DNA from: Terracoccus luteus
GTDB lineage: Bacteria > Actinomycetota > Actinomycetes > Actinomycetales > Dermatophilaceae
Assembly (NCBI RefSeq): GCF_003635045.1
Contig: NZ_RBXT01000001.1
Span: 3,224,001 to 3,288,000 of the forward strand
Length of the DNA: 64,000 bases
Direction of reading: 5' to 3'
Shown: piece by piece, positions 1 to 8,668 of the stretch
Position numbering within the stretch: position 1 is the first letter of the stretch
Layout: each line of letters begins with the position of its first letter
Position numbers and translations under genes: made by a program
Notes under the pieces: model-generated
Databases searched by the model: none
What the model saw: only the letters and a program-made list of their open reading frames with translations
Told to the model about the DNA's origin: nothing

Positions 1-1366
1 ACCGCTCGTGCGACACCCGTCCGTGCTCGAACCGCATCCGCTCCGGCGGGATCACCCCGGTGGCGGGCTCGTTCATGTCGTTCCAGATGCCGGCCAACCC
101 CGACTCGACGTGCCGGGCGTTGAGCTCGCCCCACCACGAGCGCGCGGCTTCGGTGGCGAAGTCGGGGAAGACGGTGTCGCCCGGCCAGACCTGCCCGATG
201 TAGACGTCGCCGCCCTCGGTGCGACAGAAGACGTCCCGCTCGAGCCCGTCGTCGTAGACCGCGTAGCCGGGGTCGTGCTTGACGCCGGGGTCGACGATCG
301 AGATGACCTTGAGCCCCTGCGCGTCCAGCCGCTCCAGCATCCCCGCAGGGTCGGGGAAGCGCTGCTCGTCCCACGTGAAGACGCGGTACCCGTCCATGTA
401 GTCGATGTCGAGCCACAGCGCGTCGACGGGGAAGCCGGCCTCGCGGTGCCGCGCCCCGAGCTGCTCGACCTCGTCCTGGGTGTACGCGTGCCACCGGCAC
501 TGGTGGTACCCGAGCGCCCACAGCGGCGGCAGCCCGGCGCGCCCCGTCAGCCAGGTGTACGCCTCGAGGATGCCGGGCATGTCGGGCCCCGCGAAGACGT
601 ACTCCGTCCACTGGCCGCCCTCGAACCCGATGCGGATATCGTCGGACCGGCTGAAGTCGTAGTGGCCCCGGTGGCCGTTGTCGACGAACGACCCGCTCAT
701 CGCGCCCGACGGGTTCGACTGGTGGTAGAAGAACGGGATCGTCACGTAGTACGGGTCGAACTCGGTGCTCGTCACGTCGGCGCGCGGGTCGTCGGCCGCG
801 AGGCCGGCCCGGAACTGCTCGGTCGCCGGGCCGTTGAGCACGTCGGTGTTCCACATCGTGAAGTCGCGTCCGGCACGGTCGAAGACGCCGCCCTTCTCGC
901 CCAGACCGAAGACGCCGTCGCCCCGGCCTCGCGACCGCCGCGTCGACCATGAGTCGTTGAGCGTGCGGTACGTCTCGTAGCGGCCGTCGTCGCCGAGCAC
1001 CGACTGGAGCACGACCGACCCGTCGGTGCGCAGCACGTCGACGCGGAAGGGCGCGACCCCGAGCCGCACCTCGAGCTCGTCGGTGACCACCCGCCACTGC
1101 CGCCCACCGGTCGTGCTCTCGGTGCCGGTGCCGGTGTCGACCCTGAACGGCACATCGCCCGCCCGGGTCGCCTGGAGCGGGTCGACGCAGACGGCGAACG
1201 TCGGCTGCTCGTCGAAGACGCCCCCGCGGCTCAGCTGCACCCGGACGACGTCGGCGCGGCACACGTCGATGCGGAGCCGCTCGCCGTGCACCCGGGCGAG
1301 CAGCCCGGTGTCGGTGCGCTCGACGTCGGTGACGCTCTCGAACCTGACGAAGTGGTCGGTCTGCAC
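1..1366 (-). CDS. Glycoside hydrolase family 31 (alpha-glucosidase/alpha-xylosidase type), 3' end missing
   Basis: The gene reads leftward from a GTG at 1366 and is open to the left edge, giving about 455 residues without a stop. Residues about 315-335 carry the GH31 barrel motif WLDIDYMDGYRVFTWD. Around D430 sits IWNDMNEP, the GH31 signature whose Asp is the catalytic nucleophile in this family. The N-terminal 200 residues resemble the beta-sandwich that precedes the barrel. By family it releases alpha-linked sugars from oligosaccharide ends; the exact linkage cannot be read from the sequence. No signal peptide is seen, so it is probably cytoplasmic. No Shine-Dalgarno precedes the start, but CAGGAT lies 6 nt upstream (plus-strand 1373-1378), which suits a leaderless mRNA. 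The C-terminal domains are outside the window. Confidence 0.9.
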   Translation of the reverse strand, partial: MQTDHFVRFESVTDVERTDTGLLARVHGERLRIDVCRADVVRVQLSRGGVFDEQPTFAVCVDPLQATRAGDVPFRVDTGTGTESTTGGRQWRVVTDELEVRLGVAPFRVDVLRTDGSVVLQSVLGDDGRYETYRTLNDSWSTRRSRGRGDGVFGLGEKGGVFDRAGRDFTMWNTDVLNGPATEQFRAGLAADDPRADVTSTEFDPYYVTIPFFYHQSNPSGAMSGSFVDNGHRGHYDFSRSDDIRIGFEGGQWTEYVFAGPDMPGILEAYTWLTGRAGLPPLWALGYHQCRWHAYTQDEVEQLGARHREAGFPVDALWLDIDYMDGYRVFTWDEQRFPDPAGMLERLDAQGLKVISIVDPGVKHDPGYAVYDDGLERDVFCRTEGGDVYIGQVWPGDTVFPDFATEAARSWWGELNARHVESGLAGIWNDMNEPATGVIPPERMRFEHGRVSHER

Positions 1367-1443
1367 GCGACCATCCTGCCGTCGACGGCGCGCCGGGGCC
1401 GGACCGGGGTAAGAAGCGATCAGCCGAGCCACTGGAGGACCCG

Positions 1444-1839
1444 ATGAGTGACGTGACGATCCGAGCGGTCGGGCCCGTGGCGACGCCGACCGCGTGGGAG
1501 CGCTACGCCGACACGACCCTCTGGAAGCGCTGGTCGCCGCAGATCCTCGGCGTCGACCTGACCGACCCGACGCGCCAGCGCCTGCACGCCGGCATGACCG
1601 GCCGGGTCCGCGGACCGCTCGGGCTCAAGGTCCCGTTCACCGTCGAGTCGGTCGACGAGGCGCGCATGTCCTGGGTCTGGCGCGTGCACGTCGGGCCGGT
1701 CCGGATGCGCCTGCACCACACCGTCGCCGGCCACCCGAAGGGCACCGAGACGACGCTGACGATCTCGGGCGCACCGCCCGTCGCGGTCGGTTACTCGGTG
1801 CTCGCGCAGGTCGCCCTGCACCGACTCGTCAGGCCGTGA
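1444..1839 (+). CDS. SRPBCC-family protein
   Basis: A 131-residue protein with the pattern of the START/polyketide-cyclase-like SRPBCC fold: an N-terminal strand and WERYADTTLWKRWSPQI helix, then alternating strands and a C-terminal helix. These proteins form a hydrophobic cavity and bind small ligands, but the ligand cannot be inferred here. The ATG is preceded by GGAGG, so the start is secure. Its 3' end overlaps the convergent cation transporter by 11 bp. The first gene to the left is divergent, so it is probably monocistronic. Function unknown beyond fold. Confidence 0.75.
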   Translation: MSDVTIRAVGPVATPTAWERYADTTLWKRWSPQILGVDLTDPTRQRLHAGMTGRVRGPLGLKVPFTVESVDEARMSWVWRVHVGPVRMRLHHTVAGHPKGTETTLTISGAPPVAVGYSVLAQVALHRLVRP

Positions 1840-2857
1840 TCGCGGCGTCCCCGGGCGCCGACAGCGTGATGACCGCCCGCTCGATGAGGTCGTGGTCCTC
1901 GACCCGCGCCGACAGCTCGGCGAGCCGGGCCGCCACTTCGGTCTCGGTGTCGTCACCGATGAGGTCGACGGCGGCGACGAGGAACACCCGGCTCGGGCCG
2001 ACGAACTCGAGGTGCAGGAACGTGATCCGCTCGATGGTCGGCACGTCGAGCAGCCGGGCCATGACCCGCGACCGCACGTCCGGCGCGACCGTCTCGCCGA
2101 CGAGGAAGTCACGGTTGCGCGAGATGAGGAAGATCGCCACCACCCCGAGCAGCAGCCCGACGAGGATCGACCCGGCTGCGTCCCACCGGGCGTCGCCCGT
2201 GGCCTGGTGTAGCCCGATGCCGGCGGCCGCGATGACGAGCCCGAGCAGGGCCGCGGAGTCCTCGGCGTAGACGGCGCGCAGGGTCGGGTTCGACGTGTCG
2301 GCGATGAAGCGCAGCGGGTGCAGCCCCGCCCGGCGCGCGGCCGACCGGCTCTGCCGCCGCGCCTGCAGGAACGAGATCCCCTCGAGCACGAAGGCGAGCG
2401 CGAGCACCGCGTACGCCCACGTGTAGCTCGCCTCCTCGCTCTCGGGCTCGGTCAGGCTCTGGATGCCGTGCCACACCGACACGACCGCGCCCGCACCGAA
2501 GAGACCGAAGGCGGCGAACATCGACCACACGTAGGCCTCGCGGCCGTACCCGAGCGGGTGCGAGGCGTCGCGGACCTTGCCCGAACGGCGCTCGGCGATG
2601 AGCAGGAAGATCTCGTTACCGGCATCCGCCCACGAGTGCGCCGCCTCCGCGACCATCGACGCCGACCCCGTGATGACGGCGACGACCGACTTCGCCAGCG
2701 CGATGAGGGCGTTGGCGACGAGCGCCACGAGCACGGTGAGCATGCTCTCCCCGCCCTTCTGCTCACCCTTCTGCTCGCTCGCCTCGTCGCCCGGTCTCGC
2801 GGCGTCGCCGGAGGGTGCGGTGGGCGCGGATGCCGGGTCGTTCGTCGAGGCGGTCAC
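1829..2857 (-). CDS. Cation diffusion facilitator (CDF) family transporter
   Basis: A 342-residue membrane protein with about six transmembrane segments and a C-terminal cytoplasmic domain. TM2 carries HSWAD (HxxxD) and a later segment carries AEDSAALLG, matching the metal-binding positions of CDF exporters. These proton antiporters remove Zn, Fe, Mn or related ions from the cytosol; the metal is not predictable here. I place the start at GTG 2857 because the 38 residues before an internal ATG (2743) keep the strong G/C third-position bias. That internal ATG has its own good ribosome site (GGGGAG), so a 304-residue form is possible. It is divergent from the DUF2236 gene, with 88 bp between the starts. 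Confidence 0.88.
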   Translation of the reverse strand: MTASTNDPASAPTAPSGDAARPGDEASEQKGEQKGGESMLTVLVALVANALIALAKSVVAVITGSASMVAEAAHSWADAGNEIFLLIAERRSGKVRDASHPLGYGREAYVWSMFAAFGLFGAGAVVSVWHGIQSLTEPESEEASYTWAYAVLALAFVLEGISFLQARRQSRSAARRAGLHPLRFIADTSNPTLRAVYAEDSAALLGLVIAAAGIGLHQATGDARWDAAGSILVGLLLGVVAIFLISRNRDFLVGETVAPDVRSRVMARLLDVPTIERITFLHLEFVGPSRVFLVAAVDLIGDDTETEVAARLAELSARVEDHDLIERAVITLSAPGDAAITA

Positions 2858-2932
2858 CGCGACAGTCTTCACCCGAGACGTGACCGCCGCCACGTCACCC
2901 CGCGAGGTGACGCACGCGTCGGGACGCCGACG

Positions 2933-2938
2933 TAGCGT
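2933..2938 (+). promoter_or_regulatory. Predicted -10 box, leaderless start of the DUF2236 gene
   Basis: TAGCGT ends 7 nt before the ATG at 2946, which would put the transcription start at or near the first codon. The purine run GGAGGAC touches the ATG too closely to be an ideal ribosome site. Inferred by position only. Confidence 0.4.
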
Positions 2939-2945
2939 GGAGGAC

Positions 2946-3872
2946 ATGGACCCCGTCTCCGACCTCACCCGCTTCGTGCAGAGGCGCCTCGGGACGGCGC
3001 TGCGCAACCGGGTGGCGGGAGACGACGCCCCGCAGCACGCCGAACGCATCTGGGGCGCCGAGGGCGAGCGCTGGTTCACGCCCGACGACCCGATCTGGCG
3101 TGTGCACGCCGACGCGTCGATGTTCCCCGGCGGCATCGCGTCGCTGCTGCTGCAGTCGCTGCACCCGCTGGCCATGGCCGGGGTCGCGGGGCACAGCGGC
3201 TACCGCGGCGACCCGTGGGGCCGGCTGCAGCGCACGAGCCACTACCTCGCCATCACGACCTACGGCACGGTCGAGCATGCCCACGAGGTGATCGGTCACG
3301 TCCGCGGCATCCACGAGCGCGTGCGCGGCAAGGACGAGAAGGGCCGCCCGTACTCGGCCGCCGACCCGCACCTGCTGCGGTGGGTGCACCTCGCGGAGAT
3401 CGACAGCTTCCTCCGCGCGCACCAGACGTTCGGCTCCGACCCGCTCAGCCCCCGCGACACCGACCGCTACGTCGAGCAGGCAGGCGTGCCGGCCGCCCTC
3501 CTCGGCGTCGTCGACCCGCCGCGCAGCGTCGCCGAGCTGCGCCGGGCGCTCGAGGAGTACCGCCCCGAGCTCGAGCCGAGCGAGGCCGCGAGGGATGCCG
3601 CCCGCTTCCTCCTGCTCGACCCTCCCCTTCCGTTCGTGGCACGTCCCGGCTACGCCACCCTCGCGACGGGCGGGCTGAGCCTGCTGCCGCCCTGGGCACT
3701 GGAGATGCTCGAGATCCCGCTGCCCCGGCCGGTGTCGCGGCTCGTCGCCCGGCCGGTCGGGCGGTTCGGCACGGCGGCCGTGCGGTGGGGCATGGCCGGG
3801 CTCGGCGAGCGCCGCCCGAGCGACCAGGACGTCACCGACCCGACCCCCGACGCGACGGCCGCCGCCAGCTGA
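2946..3872 (+). CDS. DUF2236 / MpaB-type oxygenase family protein
   Basis: A 308-residue soluble protein of the DUF2236 family. It shows the family landmarks WRVHADASMFPGG near the N-terminus, LHPLAMAGVAGHSGYRGDPWGR, and a histidine-containing helix around HLLRWVHLAEIDSFL. Relatives include the latex oxygenase Lcp-type and MpaB-type haem proteins, but most members are uncharacterised, and I do not claim a substrate. The ATG at 2946 begins where coding bias begins. The gene appears to be transcribed alone; a GC-rich inverted repeat follows it. Function: probable oxygenase-fold protein, role unknown. Confidence 0.8.
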   Translation: MDPVSDLTRFVQRRLGTALRNRVAGDDAPQHAERIWGAEGERWFTPDDPIWRVHADASMFPGGIASLLLQSLHPLAMAGVAGHSGYRGDPWGRLQRTSHYLAITTYGTVEHAHEVIGHVRGIHERVRGKDEKGRPYSAADPHLLRWVHLAEIDSFLRAHQTFGSDPLSPRDTDRYVEQAGVPAALLGVVDPPRSVAELRRALEEYRPELEPSEAARDAARFLLLDPPLPFVARPGYATLATGGLSLLPPWALEMLEIPLPRPVSRLVARPVGRFGTAAVRWGMAGLGERRPSDQDVTDPTPDATAAAS

Positions 3873-3883
3873 CGCGGACACCC

Positions 3884-3990
3884 GGCCCGGGTCGACCAAG
3901 GCGTCCAGCCCGGGCCGTGGCGTACCGCAGGCGGGCCGCACGTGAGGGACGTGTGCGGGTCCGTTCGGGGTCGCGTGGGGGTCGACCCCC
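3884..3990 (+). promoter_or_regulatory. Intergenic palindromes upstream of the small membrane protein gene
   Basis: Between the DUF2236 stop and the next gene there is an inverted repeat with arms GGCCCGGG/CCCGGGCC around 3886-3920 (terminator-like, no U tract). Further on is a perfect 14-bp palindrome GGGGGTCGACCCCC at 3977-3990, 36 bp before the ATG at 4027. The second is a candidate operator. Confidence 0.35.
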
Positions 3991-4026
3991 ATGGCCGCGT
4001 GACCGCCGACGCGGGAGGGTTGGGGC

Positions 4027-4539
4027 ATGGCCACCCCGACCCTCGCCCCCGTCGTCACCGCCCCTATCGGTATCCCTGACGCAGTCGCCACGACGACGGC
4101 CGACCCCGCCTCGACGGGCCGGACGGCGGCCGCGGCACCCGGCTCACCGGCATCCGTCGAGCGGGTCGGGGCGCTGGCCGTCGCGGCTCCGCTGCTGCTG
4201 TGGGCGCACGGCATCCTCGCGTGGGTCGACGGGCTCGGCGCGACGCGGGACCTGCGTGACCGCGCCCAGGGGCAGGGCACGCTGACGACGCTCGACTACG
4301 CCGCGGACTCGCTCGGCGCCGCGTCGATCGTCCTGCTGGCGGCGGCGGTGGTCGCCTTCGCGTGGCTGACCGTCGAGGTGGTGCGGCGGCCCTCGGTCGC
4401 CGCGCGGCTGGGCACGGGCTCCCTCGTGACGGCGGGGGCCGGCCTCGTCGCGGTGGTTGCCCCGCTCGGGCTGCTGCCGCTCGGGGCGCTGCTCATGCTC
4501 ATCGGGCTGGCGCCGCTCTCGCGCAGCGACGACCGCTGA
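4027..4539 (+). CDS. Small hypothetical membrane protein
   Basis: A 170-residue protein with an Ala/Thr/Pro-rich N-terminal tail of about 45 residues, then three to four hydrophobic segments at about 47-66, 93-117 and 125-160. Charged residues RDDR/SRSDDR end the chain. I recognise no family. The start follows a purine-rich GGGAGGGTTGGGGC. It sits alone between two unrelated cytoplasmic enzymes. Nothing in the sequence identifies a substrate, so it is annotated as an integral membrane protein of unknown role. Confidence 0.65.
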   Translation: MATPTLAPVVTAPIGIPDAVATTTADPASTGRTAAAAPGSPASVERVGALAVAAPLLLWAHGILAWVDGLGATRDLRDRAQGQGTLTTLDYAADSLGAASIVLLAAAVVAFAWLTVEVVRRPSVAARLGTGSLVTAGAGLVAVVAPLGLLPLGALLMLIGLAPLSRSDDR

Positions 4540-4582
4540 GACGAGCCCGTCCCGGCCCCTCGCCTGACGACGGCGTCGCGAC

Positions 4583-4588
4583 TAACCT
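4583..4588 (+). promoter_or_regulatory. Predicted -10 box, leaderless start of the pirin gene
   Basis: TAACCT ends 6 nt before the ATG at 4595 and no ribosome-binding purine run intervenes. This is the classic spacing of leaderless actinobacterial genes. Confidence 0.45.
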
Positions 4589-4594
4589 CCGACG

Positions 4595-5716
4595 ATGAGC
4601 AACCCCGAACGCCGACCGGGCGAGGTCATGGGCGAGGCGCGACCGGCATCCGCGATCGAGGTGATGACGCCGCGCGAGGTGCCGCTCGGAGGGCCGCGGG
4701 CGATGACGGTGCGACGCACCCTGCCGCAGCGGCAGCGCTCGCTCATCGGCGCGTGGTGCTTCCTCGACCACTACGGGCCCGACGACGTCGCGAGCACGGG
4801 CGGCATGCGGGTGCCCGGCCACCCGCACACCGGGCTGCAGACGGTGTCGTGGCTGTTCACCGGCGAGGTCGAGCACCGCGACACGACCGGGGTCCACGCG
4901 ATGGTGCGGCCCGGCGAGCTCAACCTCATGACGGCGGGATCCGGCATCGCGCACAGCGAGTTCTCGACACCGTCGACGTCGGTGCTGCACGGGGCGCAGC
5001 TGTGGCTCGCCCTCCCCGACGCCACCCGCCACGTGGCGCCGACGTTCGAGCACTACGCGCCACCGGCCGTCGAACGACCCGGGGCGACGGCGCGCGTCTT
5101 CCTCGGCGGGCTGCTTGGCAGCCTCTCCCCTGTCGCGACGCACAGTCCGCTACTGGGCGCCGAGATCGTGCTGGATGCCGGTGCGTCCCTCACGCTGGAC
5201 GCCCCCGCCGGCCTGCAGCCGGGTTTCGAGCACGGGCTCCTCGTCGACATCGGCGGGGTGACGGTGAGGGCTGAGGGCGCCGAGGACCGTGAGACCGAGG
5301 ACCGTGAGACCGAGGACAGCGCGACCGGGGACAGCGAGACAGTGAAAGCCGGCGGGCGCGTGCCGGTGGAACGCGGCGAGCTGGCCTACCTCCCAGTCGG
5401 GCTGGGCGAGGTGACGATCACGGCGGCGGACGACGAGCCGGCCCGCGTGCTGCTGCTCGGCGGCGAGCCGTTCGGCGAGCAGATCGTCATGTGGTGGAAC
5501 TTCATCGGTCGCACACACGACGAGGTCGTCGCCTACCGCGAGGCATGGGAACGCGAGCGCGTGGCGGCAGACGACGCAGGCGACGCGGACGGCGCGGACG
5601 GAGCGCCCGGCGGGGGCGAGGACCTCGACCGCCGGTACGGGCCGTTCCCCGACGCCTGGGACTCGACGCTCCCCGCCCCGCCCATGCCACCCCTACGACT
5701 GCGCTCCCGCGGCTGA
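4595..5716 (+). CDS. Pirin family bicupin protein
   Basis: A 373-residue two-cupin protein. HPHTGLQTVSWLFTGEVEHRD and MTAGSGIAHSE supply the three His and one Glu that bind Fe in pirins. Some pirins act as quercetin dioxygenases and others as redox-sensing partners, so the role here is open. The second cupin is interrupted near residues 228-252 by an acidic Glu-Asp-Arg/Glu-Thr repeat (about 15-bp DNA period, positions 5278-5345), which makes the protein longer than usual pirins of around 300 residues. The C-terminus (RYGPFPDAWDSTLPAPPMPPLRL) is also extended. No ribosome site is visible; a leaderless start is likely. Confidence 0.88.
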   Translation: MSNPERRPGEVMGEARPASAIEVMTPREVPLGGPRAMTVRRTLPQRQRSLIGAWCFLDHYGPDDVASTGGMRVPGHPHTGLQTVSWLFTGEVEHRDTTGVHAMVRPGELNLMTAGSGIAHSEFSTPSTSVLHGAQLWLALPDATRHVAPTFEHYAPPAVERPGATARVFLGGLLGSLSPVATHSPLLGAEIVLDAGASLTLDAPAGLQPGFEHGLLVDIGGVTVRAEGAEDRETEDRETEDSATGDSETVKAGGRVPVERGELAYLPVGLGEVTITAADDEPARVLLLGGEPFGEQIVMWWNFIGRTHDEVVAYREAWERERVAADDAGDADGADGAPGGGEDLDRRYGPFPDAWDSTLPAPPMPPLRLRSRG

Positions 5717-5719
5717 CGG

Positions 5720-5747
5720 TTGCAATCGGGGGCCGGACGGGCACAGT
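5720..5747 (+). promoter_or_regulatory. Predicted promoter of the alcohol dehydrogenase gene
   Basis: TTGCAA at 5720-5725 and CACAGT at 5742-5747 are separated by 16 nt, and the ATG lies 6 nt past the second box. The intervening GGAGGT is too close to the ATG to be a standard ribosome site, so a leaderless mRNA is likely. Confidence 0.45.
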
Positions 5748-5753
5748 GGAGGT

Positions 5754-6770
5754 ATGCGAGCCACGACGATCCACGCGCCCGGTGATATCCGGGTCGAGAC
5801 GGTCCCCGACCCCACGATCGAGGCGCCGACGGACGCCATCGTCCGGGTCACGGCCGGGTGCATCTGCGGGTCCGACCTCTGGCCCTACCGCGGCGAGAAC
5901 CCGGTCAAGGCCGGCAACACCATCGGGCACGAGGCCGTCGGTGTCGTCGAGGAGGTCGGCAGCGACGTCAGCCGATTCTCCGTCGGTGACTTCGTCGTCG
6001 TGCCGTTCTGCCACTGCGACAACACCTGCCCGGTCTGCCTCGCCGGGGTCCAGTCGGCCTGCCCCAACGCCGGCGGCACCTCGAGCGGCCAGGCCGAGCT
6101 GACCCGCGTCACCCAGGCCGACGGCAGCCTTGTGAAGACCGACGGCATGCCCGACGAGAAGTACCTGCCGTCGCTCCTGGCGCTCTCGGACGTCATGGCC
6201 ACCGGCTGGCACGCCGCCGTGTCGGCCGGCGTCACGCAGGGTGGCACCGCGGTCGTCGTCGGCGACGGAGCCGTCGGGCTGTGCGGCGTCATCGCCGCCC
6301 AGCAGCTCGGAGCGGAGCGGGTCGTGGCCATGTCGCGCCACGAGCCCCGGCAGAAGCTGGCCCGTGAGTTCGGCGCCACCCACGTCATCGCCGAGCGCGG
6401 TGACGACGCCACCGCCGCCGTCATGGAGCTCACCGACGGCGTCGGCGCCGACGCGGTGCTCGAGTGCGTCGGCACCGACCAGGCCATGCAGACCGCCTTC
6501 GCCGTCGCGCGGGCCGGCGCCACCGTCGGCTTCGTCGGCGTGCCGCACGGGGTCGAACTGCCGATCCGCCGGATGTTCTCGCAGAACATCGGGCTGCGCG
6601 GTGGCGTCGCCCCGGTGCGCCTCTACCTGACCGACCTGCTCGAGCGCGTGCTCGACGGACGCATCGACCCCGGCAAGGTCTTCGACCTCACCCTGCCGCT
6701 CGACGAGTCCCCCGAGGGCTACCGGGCCATGGACGAGCGCCGCGCCATCAAGGTCCTGCTCAAGCCCTGA
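5754..6770 (+). CDS. Zinc-dependent alcohol dehydrogenase (medium-chain dehydrogenase/reductase)
   Basis: A 338-residue enzyme with both MDR zinc sites. GCICGSDLWPYRG and GHEAVGVVEEVG give the catalytic Cys and His-Glu. The cysteines in CHCDNTCPVCLAGVQSAC form the structural site. VVVGDGAVGLCGV near residue 165 is the Rossmann nucleotide-binding loop. The architecture matches zinc-binding alcohol or polyol dehydrogenases that use NAD(P). The substrate is not predictable. It is preceded by a convincing promoter and is not obviously cotranscribed with the pirin gene upstream, from which it is separated by 37 bp. Confidence 0.9.
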   Translation: MRATTIHAPGDIRVETVPDPTIEAPTDAIVRVTAGCICGSDLWPYRGENPVKAGNTIGHEAVGVVEEVGSDVSRFSVGDFVVVPFCHCDNTCPVCLAGVQSACPNAGGTSSGQAELTRVTQADGSLVKTDGMPDEKYLPSLLALSDVMATGWHAAVSAGVTQGGTAVVVGDGAVGLCGVIAAQQLGAERVVAMSRHEPRQKLAREFGATHVIAERGDDATAAVMELTDGVGADAVLECVGTDQAMQTAFAVARAGATVGFVGVPHGVELPIRRMFSQNIGLRGGVAPVRLYLTDLLERVLDGRIDPGKVFDLTLPLDESPEGYRAMDERRAIKVLLKP

Positions 6771-6816
6771 CACGTGACCGTGACCGTGACCGGTGGCCGG
6801 GCGGGACCGGCTCCCG

Positions 6817-6822
6817 CACACT
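6817..6822 (+). promoter_or_regulatory. Predicted -10 box fixing the acetyltransferase start
   Basis: CACACT ends 6 nt before GTG 6829 in the correct frame. It favours that codon over the earlier in-frame GTG 6793 and implies a leaderless mRNA. Confidence 0.4.
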
Positions 6823-6828
6823 GGCGAC

Positions 6829-7635
6829 GTGTGCCCCGACGTCCCGCCCGAGCCCACCGCGCCGTCCGATACCGCGCCGTCCGACACCGCGCCGCGGCCC
6901 GATCCCGGACACGGATCCCGTCGCCGGGCGTCCGAGACGTCGCCACGGTCCGATCGTGGGCTCGCGCAGGCGGTGCCCGTGCTGCGCGGCGCCCGACCGA
7001 GCGACGGACCGGCGCTGGATGCCGTGTGCCTGCGTACCGGGGACAACGGGGCCGATGCGACGGCGAGATTCGACGACCCGCGCCTCATCGGGGCGATCTG
7101 GGCCGCCCCCTACCTCGCCTTCGAGCCCGGCCTCGCGACCGTCATCGACGTCGGGGACACCGAGTCCACAGCACCAGGCGTCGGCGCGGCAGTCGACGCG
7201 GCCGACGGCATCGGCGGCTACGTGCTGGGAGCGCGCGACACGGCATCCTTCGAGGACCGTCTCGAGCGTGACTGGTGGCCGGCGCTGCGCGAACGGCACC
7301 CGCTGGGCTCCGCCCGGCCCGGCAGCGCCGACGAGGCCCTCGTACGTCGACTGCACGCGCCGCCCCGGACCCCGGCGACCGTCACCCGCACCCACCCCTC
7401 GCACCTGCACATCGACCTGCTGCCGGCGTGGCAGTCGGGCGGGTGGGGGCGCCGGCTCATCGACCACCTGCTCGGGCAGCTGCGCGCGGCCGGGTCGCCG
7501 GGGGTGCACCTCGAGGTCGCCACCGCCAACGAGCGGGCCGTCGGGTTCTACCGCCACCTCGGGTTCGAGCCCCTCCAGCCCGGACCACCCACGGGCGACC
7601 GGGCCGGCCTCGTGCTCGGGCGCCGTCTGCGATAA
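6829..7635 (+). CDS. GNAT-family N-acetyltransferase, similar to the O-GlcNAcase-associated acetyltransferase type
   Basis: A 268-residue protein. The C-terminal half holds the GNAT core: LHIDLLPAWQSGGWGRRLIDHLLGQL is the acetyl-CoA loop and helix, followed by GVHLEVATANERAVGFYRHLGFEPL. The long central part with WWPALRERHPLG matches bacterial homologues of the acetyltransferase-like half of eukaryotic O-GlcNAcase. The acceptor is unknown. The first 35 residues are a TAPSDTAPSD-type low-complexity tail. I choose GTG 6829 because of the -10-like box 6 nt upstream; GTG 6793 and a GTG near 6971 are alternatives. Confidence 0.75.
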   Translation: MCPDVPPEPTAPSDTAPSDTAPRPDPGHGSRRRASETSPRSDRGLAQAVPVLRGARPSDGPALDAVCLRTGDNGADATARFDDPRLIGAIWAAPYLAFEPGLATVIDVGDTESTAPGVGAAVDAADGIGGYVLGARDTASFEDRLERDWWPALRERHPLGSARPGSADEALVRRLHAPPRTPATVTRTHPSHLHIDLLPAWQSGGWGRRLIDHLLGQLRAAGSPGVHLEVATANERAVGFYRHLGFEPLQPGPPTGDRAGLVLGRRLR

Positions 7636-7833
7636 ACCGATCGCCAGAGACGATGAACGAATTGCCCGGTTCTCGGACCGGTTGACGACACGGAGCGCCC
7701 CTTCCTGCCATGATCGGGAGGTCAGATCGGGGTGCCAGACCGAGCGGGTCCGCCAGGACGGTCGTGTCGCGCCGACGTCCACATCCGGCCGGCGCGAGGC
7801 AGCGGCGGTCGCTCCGGGAGCGAGGCACGGCGC

Positions 7834-8199
7834 GTGGCGACGAAATTCGAGACGATCGACGACTACATCGCGTCGTTCCCACCCGAGTCGCGGCGCGCCC
7901 TCGAGGGAGTGCGGCGCACCATCGCGCAGGCGGCTCCCCACGCCCGCGAGAAGATCAGCTACGGCATGGCGACCTACCTCGTCAGCGGCCGCCCGCTGCT
8001 CTACTTCGCCGGCTGGAAGAAGCACGTCGGCATCTACCCTGTGCCGACCGGCGACGAGACGTTCGAGCGCGAGGTCGCGCCCTACCGCGGCGCGAAGGAG
8101 ACGGTGCGCTTCCCGCTCTCCCAGCCGATGCCGCTGCACCTCATCCGCCAGATCACCGAGCTGTGCCTGGCGCAGCGGGCCGAGGCCACGAGCACCTGA
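7834..8199 (+). CDS. DUF1801 / YdhG-like protein
   Basis: A 121-residue protein with the DUF1801 pattern: TIDDYIASFPPESRRALEGVRRTI at the N-terminus, then EKISYGMATYLVSGRPLLYFAGWKKHVGIYP and RGAKETVRFPLSQPMPLHLIRQI. The family is related to the Bacillus iron-chaperone-like YdhG proteins, though biochemical roles are poorly defined. GTG 7834 has GAGG about 8 nt upstream. The in-frame reading continues further upstream, but that stretch loses the family similarity. It stands alone, followed by a convergent VOC gene. Confidence 0.78.
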   Translation: MATKFETIDDYIASFPPESRRALEGVRRTIAQAAPHAREKISYGMATYLVSGRPLLYFAGWKKHVGIYPVPTGDETFEREVAPYRGAKETVRFPLSQPMPLHLIRQITELCLAQRAEATST

Positions 8200-8263
8200 G
8201 CGGGGCCCGCGTGCGACAGGGCCGGGCCGGCTCACCGGCCCTGACTCGCCCCGCACTCACGCC

Positions 8264-8638
8264 TCACTCCTCGATGACGGACAGCACGTTGCCGGCGGGG
8301 TCCGTGAACCACGCGATGAGCGGGCCACCCTGGCGGAACACGCCCTTCTCATCCGTCTCCATCGGCGTGCCCGCGTACCGCTCGAACCGGACCCCACGCT
8401 CGGTGAGCGCGTCGACGGCCGCCTGGACGTCCGGCACCGGGAAGTTGAGCACGGTGAAGGAGGCCGGCTCGTGGTTGGGCTTCGGGTAGACGAGAACGTC
8501 TGTGCCACCGCCGAGGTGCAGGGTGAGCATGCCGTTCTGCTCCGACACCTCCAGTCCGAGCACGTCGGCGTAGAAGGAGCGCGCCCGCTCCGGGTCGTCG
8601 ACGCTGAAACCGCTGAAGGCCTTCGAGTCCGCGAGCAT
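8264..8638 (-). CDS. VOC-family (glyoxalase/bleomycin-resistance fold) protein
   Basis: A 124-residue single VOC protein with two beta-alpha-beta-beta-beta modules: [25 protein letters not shown] starts the first and [19 protein letters not shown] ends the second. The family covers metal-dependent isomerases, dioxygenases and antibiotic-binding proteins. This size suits a small bleomycin-resistance-like or unknown enzyme. The C-terminal Glu is the usual metal ligand position, but the N-terminal ligand is not clear, so catalytic activity is uncertain. Monocistronic and convergent with the DUF1801 gene. Confidence 0.8.
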   Translation of the reverse strand: MLADSKAFSGFSVDDPERARSFYADVLGLEVSEQNGMLTLHLGGGTDVLVYPKPNHEPASFTVLNFPVPDVQAAVDALTERGVRFERYAGTPMETDEKGVFRQGGPLIAWFTDPAGNVLSVIEE

Positions 8639-8668
8639 GGGTCCACGGTCCTGCGTCCCGCCGCCGAG

